Shown piece after piece: positions 48,547 through 56,944 of a DNA stretch of 64,000 nt (position 1 is its first letter; each line of letters opens with the position of its first letter). The DNA is from an uncultured Flavobacteriaceae bacterium. GTDB taxonomy: Bacteria > Bacteroidota > Bacteroidia > Flavobacteriales > Flavobacteriaceae. The DNA lies in NCBI GenBank assembly GCA_947486785.1, contig CANKUU010000001.1, forward strand, positions 124,001-188,000, given 5' to 3'. The notes below the pieces were generated by a model. The model saw only the letters and a program-made list of their open reading frames with translations. It searched no databases and was not told the DNA's origin. Both the position numbers and the translations under genes were made by a program.

Positions 48547-50091
48547 ATGGCAAGACAAGAAGATGATTTTAAGAAAGTAATTTCGCATGCAAAAGAATAT
48601 GGTTATGTATTTAAATCTAGTGAGATATACGATGGTTTAAGTGCGGTTTACGACTACGCTCAAAATGGAGTAGAGCTCAAAAAAAACATTAGAGAATATT
48701 GGTGGCGCGCAATGGTTCAGCTTAATGATAATATTGTAGGCCTTGACGCTTCCATTTTTATGCATCCAACCACATGGAAGGCTTCTGGGCATGTAGACGC
48801 TTTTAATGATCCTTTAATTGATAACAAAGATTCTAAAAAAAGATATCGCGCCGATGTTTTGGTAGAAGATTATGTAGCCAAAATAGAAGGCAAAATAGAT
48901 AAAGAAGTAGCGAAAGCAGCAAAACGTTTTGGAGAAGATTTTGATAAAGAACAATTTGTAAAAACCAATCAACGAGTTGTTGAATATCAAGAACGTGCCA
49001 CTACGATCTTAAAACGTCTTGGAAAGTCTTTAGAGAACGAAGATTTAGCAGATGTAAAGAAGCTAATTGAAGAATTAGAAATCGCTTGTCCAATGTCTGG
49101 TTCTAAAAATTGGACCGATGTAAAACAATTTAATTTAATGTTTGGCACTAAGCTCGGTGCCTCCGCTGATTCGGCGATGGATTTGTATTTAAGACCCGAA
49201 ACTGCCCAAGGTATTTTTGTGAACTTTTTAAACGTGCAAAAATCAAGCAGAATGAAGATTCCGTTTGGTATTGCTCAAACAGGAAAAGCATTTAGGAATG
49301 AAATAGTAGCACGGCAATTTATTTTTAGAATGCGCGAGTTTGAGCAGATGGAAATGCAATTTTTTATTAAGCCAGGCACTCAAAAAGAATGGTATGAGCA
49401 ATGGAAAGAAAAAAGAATGAGCTGGCATTTATCTTTAGGTTTGGGCGAAGAAAATTATCGTTTTCATGACCACGAGAAATTAGCACATTATGCTGATGCC
49501 GCCTCTGATATAGAATTTCGTTTTCCTTTCGGATTTAAAGAGCTTGAAGGCGTACATTCGAGAACAGATTTTGATTTATCAAAACATCAAGAATTTTCTG
49601 GTAAAAAACTGCAATATTTTGATAATGAGGAAAATAAAAATTATGTACCCTATGTTATCGAAACCTCTATTGGTTTAGATCGTATGTTTTTAGCTATATT
49701 TTCTAAGGCTTTAAAAGAAGAAGTTTTAGAGAACGGAAGCACCCGAACGGTATTAAAATTACCTTCAGTTTTGGCGCCTACCAAGGCAGCAGTATTTCCA
49801 TTAGTTAAAAAAGATGGTTTGCCTGAATTGGCAAAAGAAATTATTGATGATTTAAAATGGGATTTTAATGTGCTTTACGACCAAAAAGACGCTGTAGGTC
49901 GCCGATATAGAAGGCAAGACGCAAACGGAACACCTTTTTGTATTACCGTAGATCACCAATCTTTAGAAGACCAAACGGTTACTATTCGTCATAGAGATAC
50001 CATGGAGCAGCAGCGTGTTGCAATTGCCGATCTAAAAGCCATCATAAAGAAAGAGGTAGATATGAAGTCTTGGTTGATGAAAATGAAGTAA
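48547..50091 (+). CDS. glyS: Glycyl-tRNA synthetase (single-chain, dimeric type)
   Basis: A 514-residue class II synthetase of the alpha2 type. It has the N-terminal block SSEIYDGLSAVYDYAQNGVELKKNI, motif-2 region FGIAQTGKAFRNEIVARQFIFRMREFEQMEMQFF, motif 3 with VIETSIGLDRMFLAIF, and a C-terminal anticodon-binding domain with VFPLVKKDGL and GRRYRRQDANGTPFC. It charges tRNA-Gly. Its TAA is directly followed by the TAA of the convergent TonB gene with no spacer. Confidence 0.96.
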   Translation: MARQEDDFKKVISHAKEYGYVFKSSEIYDGLSAVYDYAQNGVELKKNIREYWWRAMVQLNDNIVGLDASIFMHPTTWKASGHVDAFNDPLIDNKDSKKRYRADVLVEDYVAKIEGKIDKEVAKAAKRFGEDFDKEQFVKTNQRVVEYQERATTILKRLGKSLENEDLADVKKLIEELEIACPMSGSKNWTDVKQFNLMFGTKLGASADSAMDLYLRPETAQGIFVNFLNVQKSSRMKIPFGIAQTGKAFRNEIVARQFIFRMREFEQMEMQFFIKPGTQKEWYEQWKEKRMSWHLSLGLGEENYRFHDHEKLAHYADAASDIEFRFPFGFKELEGVHSRTDFDLSKHQEFSGKKLQYFDNEENKNYVPYVIETSIGLDRMFLAIFSKALKEEVLENGSTRTVLKLPSVLAPTKAAVFPLVKKDGLPELAKEIIDDLKWDFNVLYDQKDAVGRRYRRQDANGTPFCITVDHQSLEDQTVTIRHRDTMEQQRVAIADLKAIIKKEVDMKSWLMKMK

Positions 50092-52176
50092 TTATAGGCG
50101 ATAGCCTAGTCTAAAACTGGCATAATAATTTCGCGCATCACCTGGGTAAAAATACCGTGGTTCTCTTCCACCAAAACCTCTAGTATTAATTAGCACCGAT
50201 TGGGCATAAATCGTGTTAAAGATATTGTTGACGCCAAAGTCAAAACCTAATGTAAAATGGGTAGATAATTTTTGTTGATACCCCATTCGACTGTTATAGG
50301 TGTTAAAAGAATCACTGCGTATATCGGCTGCATTTGTAAGTGTAATTGAACCTACATATTGGGTGGTTATATTCCAATAAAAATGATCTAAAAAATTTGA
50401 TTGCACGCCAATAGTATTTCGAGTTTTTGGAACTCCTGTAAGTGGATTTCCAGAAAAATCTTGCCCTTTATCAGTAAATTGAACAAAGCTATGATCGGTG
50501 AGTGTAAAATTTAGAAATGGAGAAATTTCTATGTTTTTTCCTAATGTAAACGCGTAGTTTATGCCTATTTCTAGACCTTTATGGCGTGTTTTGCCAGCAT
50601 TTTTTCCTACAAATTGATCTTCGTTAATCCGTTCTCCTACTAACAAATTTTTAATGTTCATTTGGTAAATAGAAGCAGTAATCTTTAACTGTCTTTCAAG
50701 CAAAAAAATTGTAGAACCCAGTTCATAACTACTACCAGTTTCTTGTGCTATTTTAGGATTAATTGCTCCATCGGGAGTTAAAGTTTCTTCAAGCGTTGGG
50801 TTTGAGAATCCTCTACTGATATTTGCAAATAAGCTAAAATTGTCAGAAAAAAGGTATTTTAAGTTAAGGCTTGGTAAAAAAATAGCTTTAAAAGACCTTT
50901 TTGCACTTTTATTTGAGTCATTAAAATTGAAAAGATCGCGGTAATCGTAAGTTGTTTTATTTATATTAAAACCAAGTTGCGAAGAAAAATTTTCTGTAAT
51001 GGGCACAAACAAAGAGCCAAAAATATTCCATTTATCTCTAAACTCCTTATTTCGTGTGAATTGTTCGCCTTTTAAAGATCCTGAATTATCAACATTTTCA
51101 AGTGTTTCAAAGCCATCCCAATCATATTCATCTTTATACATTTCCCCTCCTAAGCTAAAGTTGCTTAGCTTATTTAAAATTTTAAACGCTGCACTAAAAC
51201 GTGTCCTAAAACCAAAGCCCATCGTATTTTCATCTAAAAAACCTAAAGGTCTTGGGCGTTTTTCAAAATGGTCTAAATACGTATAAAAAACACTAGTATT
51301 ATTTTTTAGATGTTTGTTAAATGTTCTAGAATAATTTAGTCCTATTAAAGTATAATTATTTGCCTCAAAACCTGCAACAGCAGCCCAGTTTGCTGCGGCC
51401 TGCTTTGGGTTTGCTGCAAAAGCGGTAGCACCTATAGAACTTGGAATTTGCGAAGTATAATCAACATGATTTACTAAAAGACTTATTTGCTGATGGTTAT
51501 TAATTTTATACGAAGAGTTTAGTAATAAGCCTTCCCGTTTAAATTTACTATTTTCACGATATCCATCAGTTTTTAAATGACCATATTGAAGGCCTATCCT
51601 AAATTTGCCGTTAAAGTGGTTAAAAGACAAATTGTTCTTTACCAATCCAAAGGAACCAATGGTCGCATTATTTGAAAAATTAGTAGATCTACCTAAAGCT
51701 TTTTTTGGTGTTAAGATAATCGCTCCACCTAAATTTGCTCCAAATGCGGTGCCTTTAGGTCCTTTTATAATTTCGATTTGACTAAGGTTTTCTAAATCGT
51801 ATGCTTCTATGGTAGAAAAGCCTGAGCCATCTGTTACTGGAATATCGTTGTAATACAAACTTAATTTATCTGTGCCAAATAACGTTCTGGCTCCTATGCC
51901 ACGTATGGTAATTCTATTTGTGTTTAATGCTCCAGAAAAAATATAAATTCCCGGAACTTGGTTGATACTGTTAACCATAGAAACCGGGCTGTAGTTTTGA
52001 AAAATTTTAGCAGAAATAATTTCTGAATCTGTGCTACCCGTTGCATTTTTTTTCTTTAAGGCATCTAATAATATAACTTCATCTAATTGTGTTATCGTGT
52101 CATTTTCATTTATTTTTTGGGCTATTAGCACAAGTGGCAAGCTAAATAGACAGTAAAAAAGAAGATGTTTTTTCAT
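50092..52176 (-). CDS. TonB-dependent receptor, siderophore/iron-complex type
   Basis: A 694-residue outer-membrane receptor. Signal MKKHLLFYCLFSLPLVLIAQ is followed directly by a TonB-box-like DEVILLDAL segment and a plug with VNSINQVPGIYIFSGALNTNRITIRGIGART and EIIKGPKGTAFGANLGGAIIL. It has no carboxypeptidase-regulatory-like domain. The barrel ends YYASFRLGYRL. The short N-terminus and plug resemble iron-siderophore receptors; the ligand is not provable here. No ABC or regulator partner genes are adjacent. Confidence 0.88.
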   Translation of the reverse strand: MKKHLLFYCLFSLPLVLIAQKINENDTITQLDEVILLDALKKKNATGSTDSEIISAKIFQNYSPVSMVNSINQVPGIYIFSGALNTNRITIRGIGARTLFGTDKLSLYYNDIPVTDGSGFSTIEAYDLENLSQIEIIKGPKGTAFGANLGGAIILTPKKALGRSTNFSNNATIGSFGLVKNNLSFNHFNGKFRIGLQYGHLKTDGYRENSKFKREGLLLNSSYKINNHQQISLLVNHVDYTSQIPSSIGATAFAANPKQAAANWAAVAGFEANNYTLIGLNYSRTFNKHLKNNTSVFYTYLDHFEKRPRPLGFLDENTMGFGFRTRFSAAFKILNKLSNFSLGGEMYKDEYDWDGFETLENVDNSGSLKGEQFTRNKEFRDKWNIFGSLFVPITENFSSQLGFNINKTTYDYRDLFNFNDSNKSAKRSFKAIFLPSLNLKYLFSDNFSLFANISRGFSNPTLEETLTPDGAINPKIAQETGSSYELGSTIFLLERQLKITASIYQMNIKNLLVGERINEDQFVGKNAGKTRHKGLEIGINYAFTLGKNIEISPFLNFTLTDHSFVQFTDKGQDFSGNPLTGVPKTRNTIGVQSNFLDHFYWNITTQYVGSITLTNAADIRSDSFNTYNSRMGYQQKLSTHFTLGFDFGVNNIFNTIYAQSVLINTRGFGGREPRYFYPGDARNYYASFRLGYRL

Positions 52177-52271
52177 AGGTGTAATGCAGCTGCTAAATTA
52201 CGCAAGTGTTTTAAACTTTTTAAGTGGTATTATCTTTTTCATAGAACATTGCTTAATTTTGAAAAAAAAAG

Positions 52272-53033
52272 GTGAAAATAATATCTTATAACGTAAACGG
52301 TATTCGTGCGGCTTTAAAAAAAGGATTTATTGATTGGGTACAATCGGTAAACCCAGATGTAATTTGCTTGCAAGAGATTAAAGCCCAAGAAGATCAACTT
52401 GATTTGTCAGTTTTTGAAAAAGCTGGTTACCCATATTCTTATTGGTTTAGCGCACAAAAAAAAGGCTATAGTGGAGTTGCAATTTTATCTAAAAGTAAAC
52501 CTGATCATATTGAATTTGGAACAGGAATAGAAACTATGGATTTTGAGGGAAGAAATATTAGAGCCGATTTTGGAGACCTCTCTATTATGAGTATGTATTT
52601 GCCTTCTGGTTCTAATATGGATCGACTAGAATTTAAGCTAAATTATATGGCAGAAATTCAAGAGTATTTTGATGGATTACGAAAAAAACGACCCAATCTT
52701 GTAGTTTTAGGTGATTTTAATATTTGCCACGAAGCAATTGATATACACAACCCTGTAGGACTTAAAAATGTATCAGGGTTTTTGCCCGTTGAGCGCGAGT
52801 GGATTGGCAATTTTCAAAAAAGTGGGTTTATAGATAGTTTTAGGCATTTTAATAAAGAACCCGATAATTACACCTGGTGGAGTTATAGGGCAAATGCTAG
52901 AAATAATAACAAGGGATGGCGTTTAGATTATGCCATGGTGAGCGAACCATTAAGAGATCGATTAAAAAGATCTGTAATACTTTCAGAAGCAAAGCATAGT
53001 GACCATTGTCCAATTTTGGTAGAAATAGAATAA
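52272..53033 (+). CDS. xth: Exodeoxyribonuclease III
   Basis: A 253-residue AP endonuclease/exonuclease III with a GTG start (52272) giving MKIISYNVNGIRAALKKGF, the conserved family start. Catalytic motifs: LQEIKAQ (metal Glu), MYLPSGSN, GDFNICHEAIDIHNP (Asp, Asn), YTWWSYRANARNNNKGWRLDY and the final SDHCPI. It acts in base-excision repair. TAATTTTG at 52254-52261 is a possible -7 element just upstream. The remnant gene at 53043 is only 9 bases past its stop. Confidence 0.95.
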   Translation: MKIISYNVNGIRAALKKGFIDWVQSVNPDVICLQEIKAQEDQLDLSVFEKAGYPYSYWFSAQKKGYSGVAILSKSKPDHIEFGTGIETMDFEGRNIRADFGDLSIMSMYLPSGSNMDRLEFKLNYMAEIQEYFDGLRKKRPNLVVLGDFNICHEAIDIHNPVGLKNVSGFLPVEREWIGNFQKSGFIDSFRHFNKEPDNYTWWSYRANARNNNKGWRLDYAMVSEPLRDRLKRSVILSEAKHSDHCPILVEIE

Positions 53034-53042
53034 CGATTAGCG

Positions 53043-53352
53043 TTAAATAAAAAAAGCACCCACCACTCGGTATATTTTAGTGTTAGCAACTATGGTTTCG
53101 CAACCGTTACTTCTAATTACTTTAACAATATAATCGTTTGGTGTAACATTGCTAAAGGTAAAAGTGCCATCTGTTATCTGAACCAGTAAGCCATTATTAC
53201 AGAATAAAAAAGGGCGCATCACCTGCCGAACATCTATTTTAAGTTCGCCTTTAGTTGCTGTTGAGTAACAGTAACTAGAAGCCCTTGCGTCAACAGTTGC
53301 AATTGGCCCACTTTTATCGATAAGATCAAATGTAGGTGTGTTTAAAACACAA
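53043..53352 (-). pseudogene. C-terminal remnant of a secreted repeat protein cut off by an IS982 derivative
   Basis: An open frame without a start runs from the edge of the IS982-like element to a TAA at 53043. It encodes about 102 residues starting CVLNTPTFDLIDKSG and including KGELKIDVRQV, GLLVQITDGTFTFSNVTPNDYIVKVIRSNGCET. The F-x-N-x-x-P-x-D-Y-x-V-x-V-x-x-x-x-G-C pattern resembles SprB-like or gliding/T9SS-associated repeats. The upstream part of the gene is not found on the other side of the element, so it is a deletion remnant. The transposase ORF reads through this stretch in another frame. Confidence 0.7.
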
Positions 53353-53967
53353 GCGCTGATTTCGATTAAAGCGAAGTAATTTGATTTGTTCGAAAGGTTT
53401 GATATTTGAGGCTTGTTTTTTTTGGTAAGAAGCTATACCATAAGGCCGGGTAATAGTAAACTTTAAAACCTCTCCTTTGTCGTTTATGATAATATGCAAC
53501 TCGAAGCGGTAAAACCATCCCATAGTGGATTTACCCGTAGTTGCTATACCTTTGAATACTTTGTGGTTGTATATGTGCTTGTTCTTGCAAACCCGTATCG
53601 GGGTAGTGTCGATAAATGATATTCCAGAGCAATCGCCCAAACAACAAGTCTTTAAAAATAAGGTCATAGCCATCAAGTTGTGTTGTATTAATTCTGTAAA
53701 TCTATTATAGGAAACTGTTGTAGGAAAATCATCTTTCATATGATTTTTTACATAGAAAACATAGAAGTTCTTAAAGGTTCTGAAACCACTTAATTGAAAA
53801 ATGATGGCTATGGTAATTACGTCGTTTTGTGACCTTATCGAAGGTCGTTTCGCTTTGTTTCTTATACGTGATTTAGCTACAATCTCAGAAAATTCCTTAC
53901 AAAACTCATCGACCAAACAGAAAATTTTAGTACCTTTAGAATAGATTAACAAATTGAATTTCAGCAC
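53326..53967 (-). pseudogene. IS982 family transposase, internally deleted
   Basis: A 213-codon ORF (GTG start) begins MLKFNLLIYSKGTKIFCLVDEFCKEF and carries IS982 hallmarks: VTIAIIFQLSGFRTFKNFYVFYV, TVSYNRFTELIQ, ISFIDTTPIRVCKNKHI (first catalytic Asp), HKVFKGIATTGKSTMGWFYRFELH. After KGEVLKFTIT the expected GN-x-DD-R, D-x-GY and E-N catalytic part is missing, and the frame jumps to the C-terminal PYGIASYQKKQASNIKPF. Two of three DDE residues are therefore gone and the protein should be inactive. The last residues are read from outside the element. Confidence 0.85.
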
Positions 53968-54034
53968 TTTAATTTACTAAAAAGCTATCTTTTTTTGTGC
54001 CAAAAAAGTAACTATTGTTAATCGAACTCAGGTT
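53353..54034 (-). mobile_element. IS982-family element with internal deletion (about 680 bp)
   Basis: The right end TTAATCGAACTCAGGTT (54018-54034) and the left CTGATTTCGATTAA (53356-53369) are the same inverted ends as in the 40.5-kb element; the outermost three bases on the left differ. Full IS982 elements are about 1 kb, so roughly 350-400 bases are missing. The missing part is the middle and second half of the transposase, joined in frame. No target duplication is visible. Confidence 0.85.
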
Positions 54035-54239
54035 ATTACATAGCGAATTAATGCCTCTGATCGTTGAAAGCGTAAACCGAGAACGTTTTTGTTTCGTATC
54101 AAATTTTAACAATAAAATTTTTTGTAGCCATTTTTTTACGAAGCAGTTTTTTATAAATACAGATAAATTGATTATTTCTTAATATTTAAAGGGCAAAATT
54201 TGATAAATTTGAATTTTCAATTTTAACATTGCTATTTTA

Positions 54240-55280
54240 ATGATATATACTACACTACCCCAAACTGATATTGAAGTAAGTAAGATCTGTTTAGGAACGA
54301 TGACTTGGGGTAATCAAAACACCGAAGCTGAGGGTCATGAGCAAATGAATTTCGCTTTAGAACAAGGGGTTAATTTCTTTGATACTGCAGAGTTATATTC
54401 TATTCCGGCTCACCCCGATCGTCTGTCGAATACAGAAAAGATAATTGGATCATGGTTTAAAAAAAGCGGAAATCGTGATAAGGTTGTATTAGCAAGTAAA
54501 ATAGCGGGTAAAGCCGATTTTACCAAGTTTATTCGTACCTCAGGATTTAGCCGTGCCTCTATTATTGAGGCTGTTGAAGGTAGTTTATCAAGGCTTCAAA
54601 CAGATTACATTGATCTTTATCAATTACATTGGCCAGAAAGAAATACTAACTATTTTGGTAAACTGGGCTACAAACATGATATTTCTGACCATTGGAAAGA
54701 TAATATTCATCAAGTTTTAGAAACCTTGCGCGATTTAATAAGAGAGGGTAAAATACTTCAAGTTGGCATCTCAAATGAGACGCCGTGGGGTACCATGCGT
54801 TTTTTAGAGGAGAGTAAAGTACATGCAAGTTTGCCAAGAGCAATTTCTATTCAGAACCCTTACAGTCTTTTAAATCGGACCTTTGAGATAGGTTTGTCTG
54901 AAATTTCTATTCGCGAAAAAATAGGTTTGTTGGCTTATTCTCCCCTCGGTTTTGGTGCCTTAACTGGAAAATATTTAGGGGATAGAAAACCTGATGGTGC
55001 ACGACTAAGCTTGTTTCCAAATTACGACCGATATATTAAAGGAAACTCGGTACTTGCCACACAAAAGTATTACGAGCTAGCACAAGAATATGGTTTGTCT
55101 TTAGCTCAAATGTCTTTGGCTTTTGTAAACAGTAGACCTTTTGTAACGAGTACTATAATAGGAGCTACGTCAATAAGTCAATTAAAAGAGAATATAGCTA
55201 GTATTGATGTAGAATTAAGTGATGAAGTTTTAAAAGGTATTGAAGCAATTCATAACCAAATTCCAAATCCTGCCCCATAA
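54240..55280 (+). CDS. Aldo/keto reductase, Tas-like
   Basis: A 346-residue NADPH-dependent oxidoreductase of the aldo/keto reductase family. The catalytic residues sit in FFDTAELYS (Asp, Tyr), LASKIAG (Lys) and YQLHWPERN (His). The TMTWGNQN start, the insertion after the His motif (NYFGKLGYKHDI) and SNETPWGTMRFL match the Tas/YajO-type subgroup. C-terminal cofactor loop: ATSISQLKENI. A small membrane-peptide ORF follows 8 bases after its stop. Confidence 0.92.
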   Translation: MIYTTLPQTDIEVSKICLGTMTWGNQNTEAEGHEQMNFALEQGVNFFDTAELYSIPAHPDRLSNTEKIIGSWFKKSGNRDKVVLASKIAGKADFTKFIRTSGFSRASIIEAVEGSLSRLQTDYIDLYQLHWPERNTNYFGKLGYKHDISDHWKDNIHQVLETLRDLIREGKILQVGISNETPWGTMRFLEESKVHASLPRAISIQNPYSLLNRTFEIGLSEISIREKIGLLAYSPLGFGALTGKYLGDRKPDGARLSLFPNYDRYIKGNSVLATQKYYELAQEYGLSLAQMSLAFVNSRPFVTSTIIGATSISQLKENIASIDVELSDEVLKGIEAIHNQIPNPAP

Positions 55281-55288
55281 TTTAACTC

Positions 55289-55387
55289 ATGTATATACTT
55301 AAAATAGGTATTTGGCAAATTGCTTTAATTATTGCGGTTATTTTTATTTTTATGGTTTTGGCAAGAATATTTAATTCGAAAGATTAG
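55289..55387 (+). CDS. Possible 32-residue membrane peptide
   Basis: A short ORF encodes MYILKIGIWQIALIIAVIFI then FMVLARIFNSKD: one strong hydrophobic helix with basic residues at both ends and a clean stop. It begins 8 bases after the aldo/keto reductase stop and overlaps the stop of convergent radA by 4 bases, which is the tight packing seen for real genes in this window. No family is recognised. Confidence 0.4.
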   Translation: MYILKIGIWQIALIIAVIFIFMVLARIFNSKD

Positions 55388-56745
55388 CCAAAAAGACTAG
55401 TTGCAACATCTTCAATTTTTGAAACAAGTTCGATATTTATTTTCGAATTTTGTACAGTTATTTTACTGTTTTTAGATACGAAAATGACTGAAAAGCCTAG
55501 TTTTTCGGCTTCTAAAATTCGCTGGTCTATTCTTTGAACTGGGCGAATTTCGCCGGCTAGGCCAACTTCTGCTGCAAAACAAATGCCTTTTTCTATAGAA
55601 ATATCTTCGTTGCTTGATAGTATAGCGGCAATAACAGCTAAATCTATGGCAGGGTCGTCTACTGAAATTCCTCCAGTTATATTTAAAAAAACATCTTTTG
55701 CTCCTAATTTAAAACCAGCTCTTTTTTCTAACACAGCCAAGAGCATGTTCAGTCTTTTTGCATTATAACCTGTTGTTGATCGTTGTGGGGTGCCGTAAAC
55801 GGCAGTACTAACTAATGCCTGAATTTCAATCATAAGCGGTCGCATACCCTCAATAGTAGCTGCAATTGCAGTACCACTTAAACCTGCATCATTTTTAGAA
55901 ATTAGTATTTCAGAAGGGTTGTTTACCTGCCTTAGTCCGCCACCTTGCATTTCATATATTCCTAGTTCTGCTGTTGAACCAAATCGATTTTTTAAGGCTC
56001 GCAAAATTCGGTATACATAATTTCTATCACCTTCAAACTGTAAGACCGTATCAACCATGTGTTCTAAGATCTTTGGCCCAGCAATAGAACCATCTTTAGT
56101 GATATGCCCTATAAGAATAACGGGTGTATTGGTTTCTTTTGCAAATTTTATGAGTTCAGCAGTACATTCTCGGACTTGCGAAATACTTCCTGCTGCAGAT
56201 TCGATATAATCTGAATGTAGTGTTTGAATGGAATCTATAACAACAATATCTGGTGTAGTAGCTTCTATTTGCTGAAATATATTTTGAGTTTTTGTTTCTG
56301 TAAGTATAAGGCAATTTTCACTACTTGGGTGAATACGATCTGCTCGCATTTTAATTTGCTTTTGACTTTCTTCACCAGAAACGTATAAAGTTTTATAAGG
56401 TAATTTTAGGGCAATTTGTAGTAATAATGTGCTTTTGCCTACCCCAGGTTCGCCACCTAACAAGACTAATGCACCAGGCACAAGACCGCCACCTAAAACT
56501 CTGTTAAATTCTAGGTCAAAGGTATTTAGCCTAATTTCTTTGTCAATTCTAATTTCATTGATACGAAGTGGTTTGGCTGTTTTTCGTTTACTGTTCGTAG
56601 GAGTTTTCCAATCTTTTTTGTCTTCTTTTTGAATAACTTCTTCAACAACAGTATTCCATTCTTTACAGGCAGAACATTGACCTACCCATTTAGCATATTG
56701 TGTGCCACAATTCTGACAGAAAAATGCGGTTTTTGTTTTCGCCAT
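55384..56745 (-). CDS. radA: DNA repair protein RadA
   Basis: A 453-residue RadA/Sms branch-migration helicase. Domains in order: C4 zinc finger (C10, C13, C24, C27), RecA-like ATPase with Walker A GGEPGVGKST (about 97-106), the RadA signature KNRFGS (252-257), and a Lon-protease-like C-terminal domain with NITGGISVDDPAIDLAVIAAILSS and GLAGEIRPVQRIDQRI. It processes recombination intermediates. It follows the esterase-like gene by 199 bases in the same direction. Confidence 0.96.
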   Translation of the reverse strand: MAKTKTAFFCQNCGTQYAKWVGQCSACKEWNTVVEEVIQKEDKKDWKTPTNSKRKTAKPLRINEIRIDKEIRLNTFDLEFNRVLGGGLVPGALVLLGGEPGVGKSTLLLQIALKLPYKTLYVSGEESQKQIKMRADRIHPSSENCLILTETKTQNIFQQIEATTPDIVVIDSIQTLHSDYIESAAGSISQVRECTAELIKFAKETNTPVILIGHITKDGSIAGPKILEHMVDTVLQFEGDRNYVYRILRALKNRFGSTAELGIYEMQGGGLRQVNNPSEILISKNDAGLSGTAIAATIEGMRPLMIEIQALVSTAVYGTPQRSTTGYNAKRLNMLLAVLEKRAGFKLGAKDVFLNITGGISVDDPAIDLAVIAAILSSNEDISIEKGICFAAEVGLAGEIRPVQRIDQRILEAEKLGFSVIFVSKNSKITVQNSKINIELVSKIEDVATSLFG

Positions 56746-56944
56746 GTCCTCGAGAAAAATTAGATTCTAAAGGTAACAAGAAGTTTCAAATTATTTAAAA
56801 TTTGTTGTAGTAATCGCAACAAAATTTGGCACGTTTTTCTAACTTATTTTAAGATGTTGAGGCGTTTAGATAAAATAACCATAACTAGTTTTAAGCTTGT
56901 GTTAGTGAGCTTAAAATCTTAAATCACTTTTTTGTTGTAAACTG

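Noticed and set aside
54035-54239. Missing 5' half of the secreted remnant gene on the other side of the IS982 element
   Set aside because: The minus-strand frames there close quickly with stops and show no similarity to the remnant's repeat pattern.
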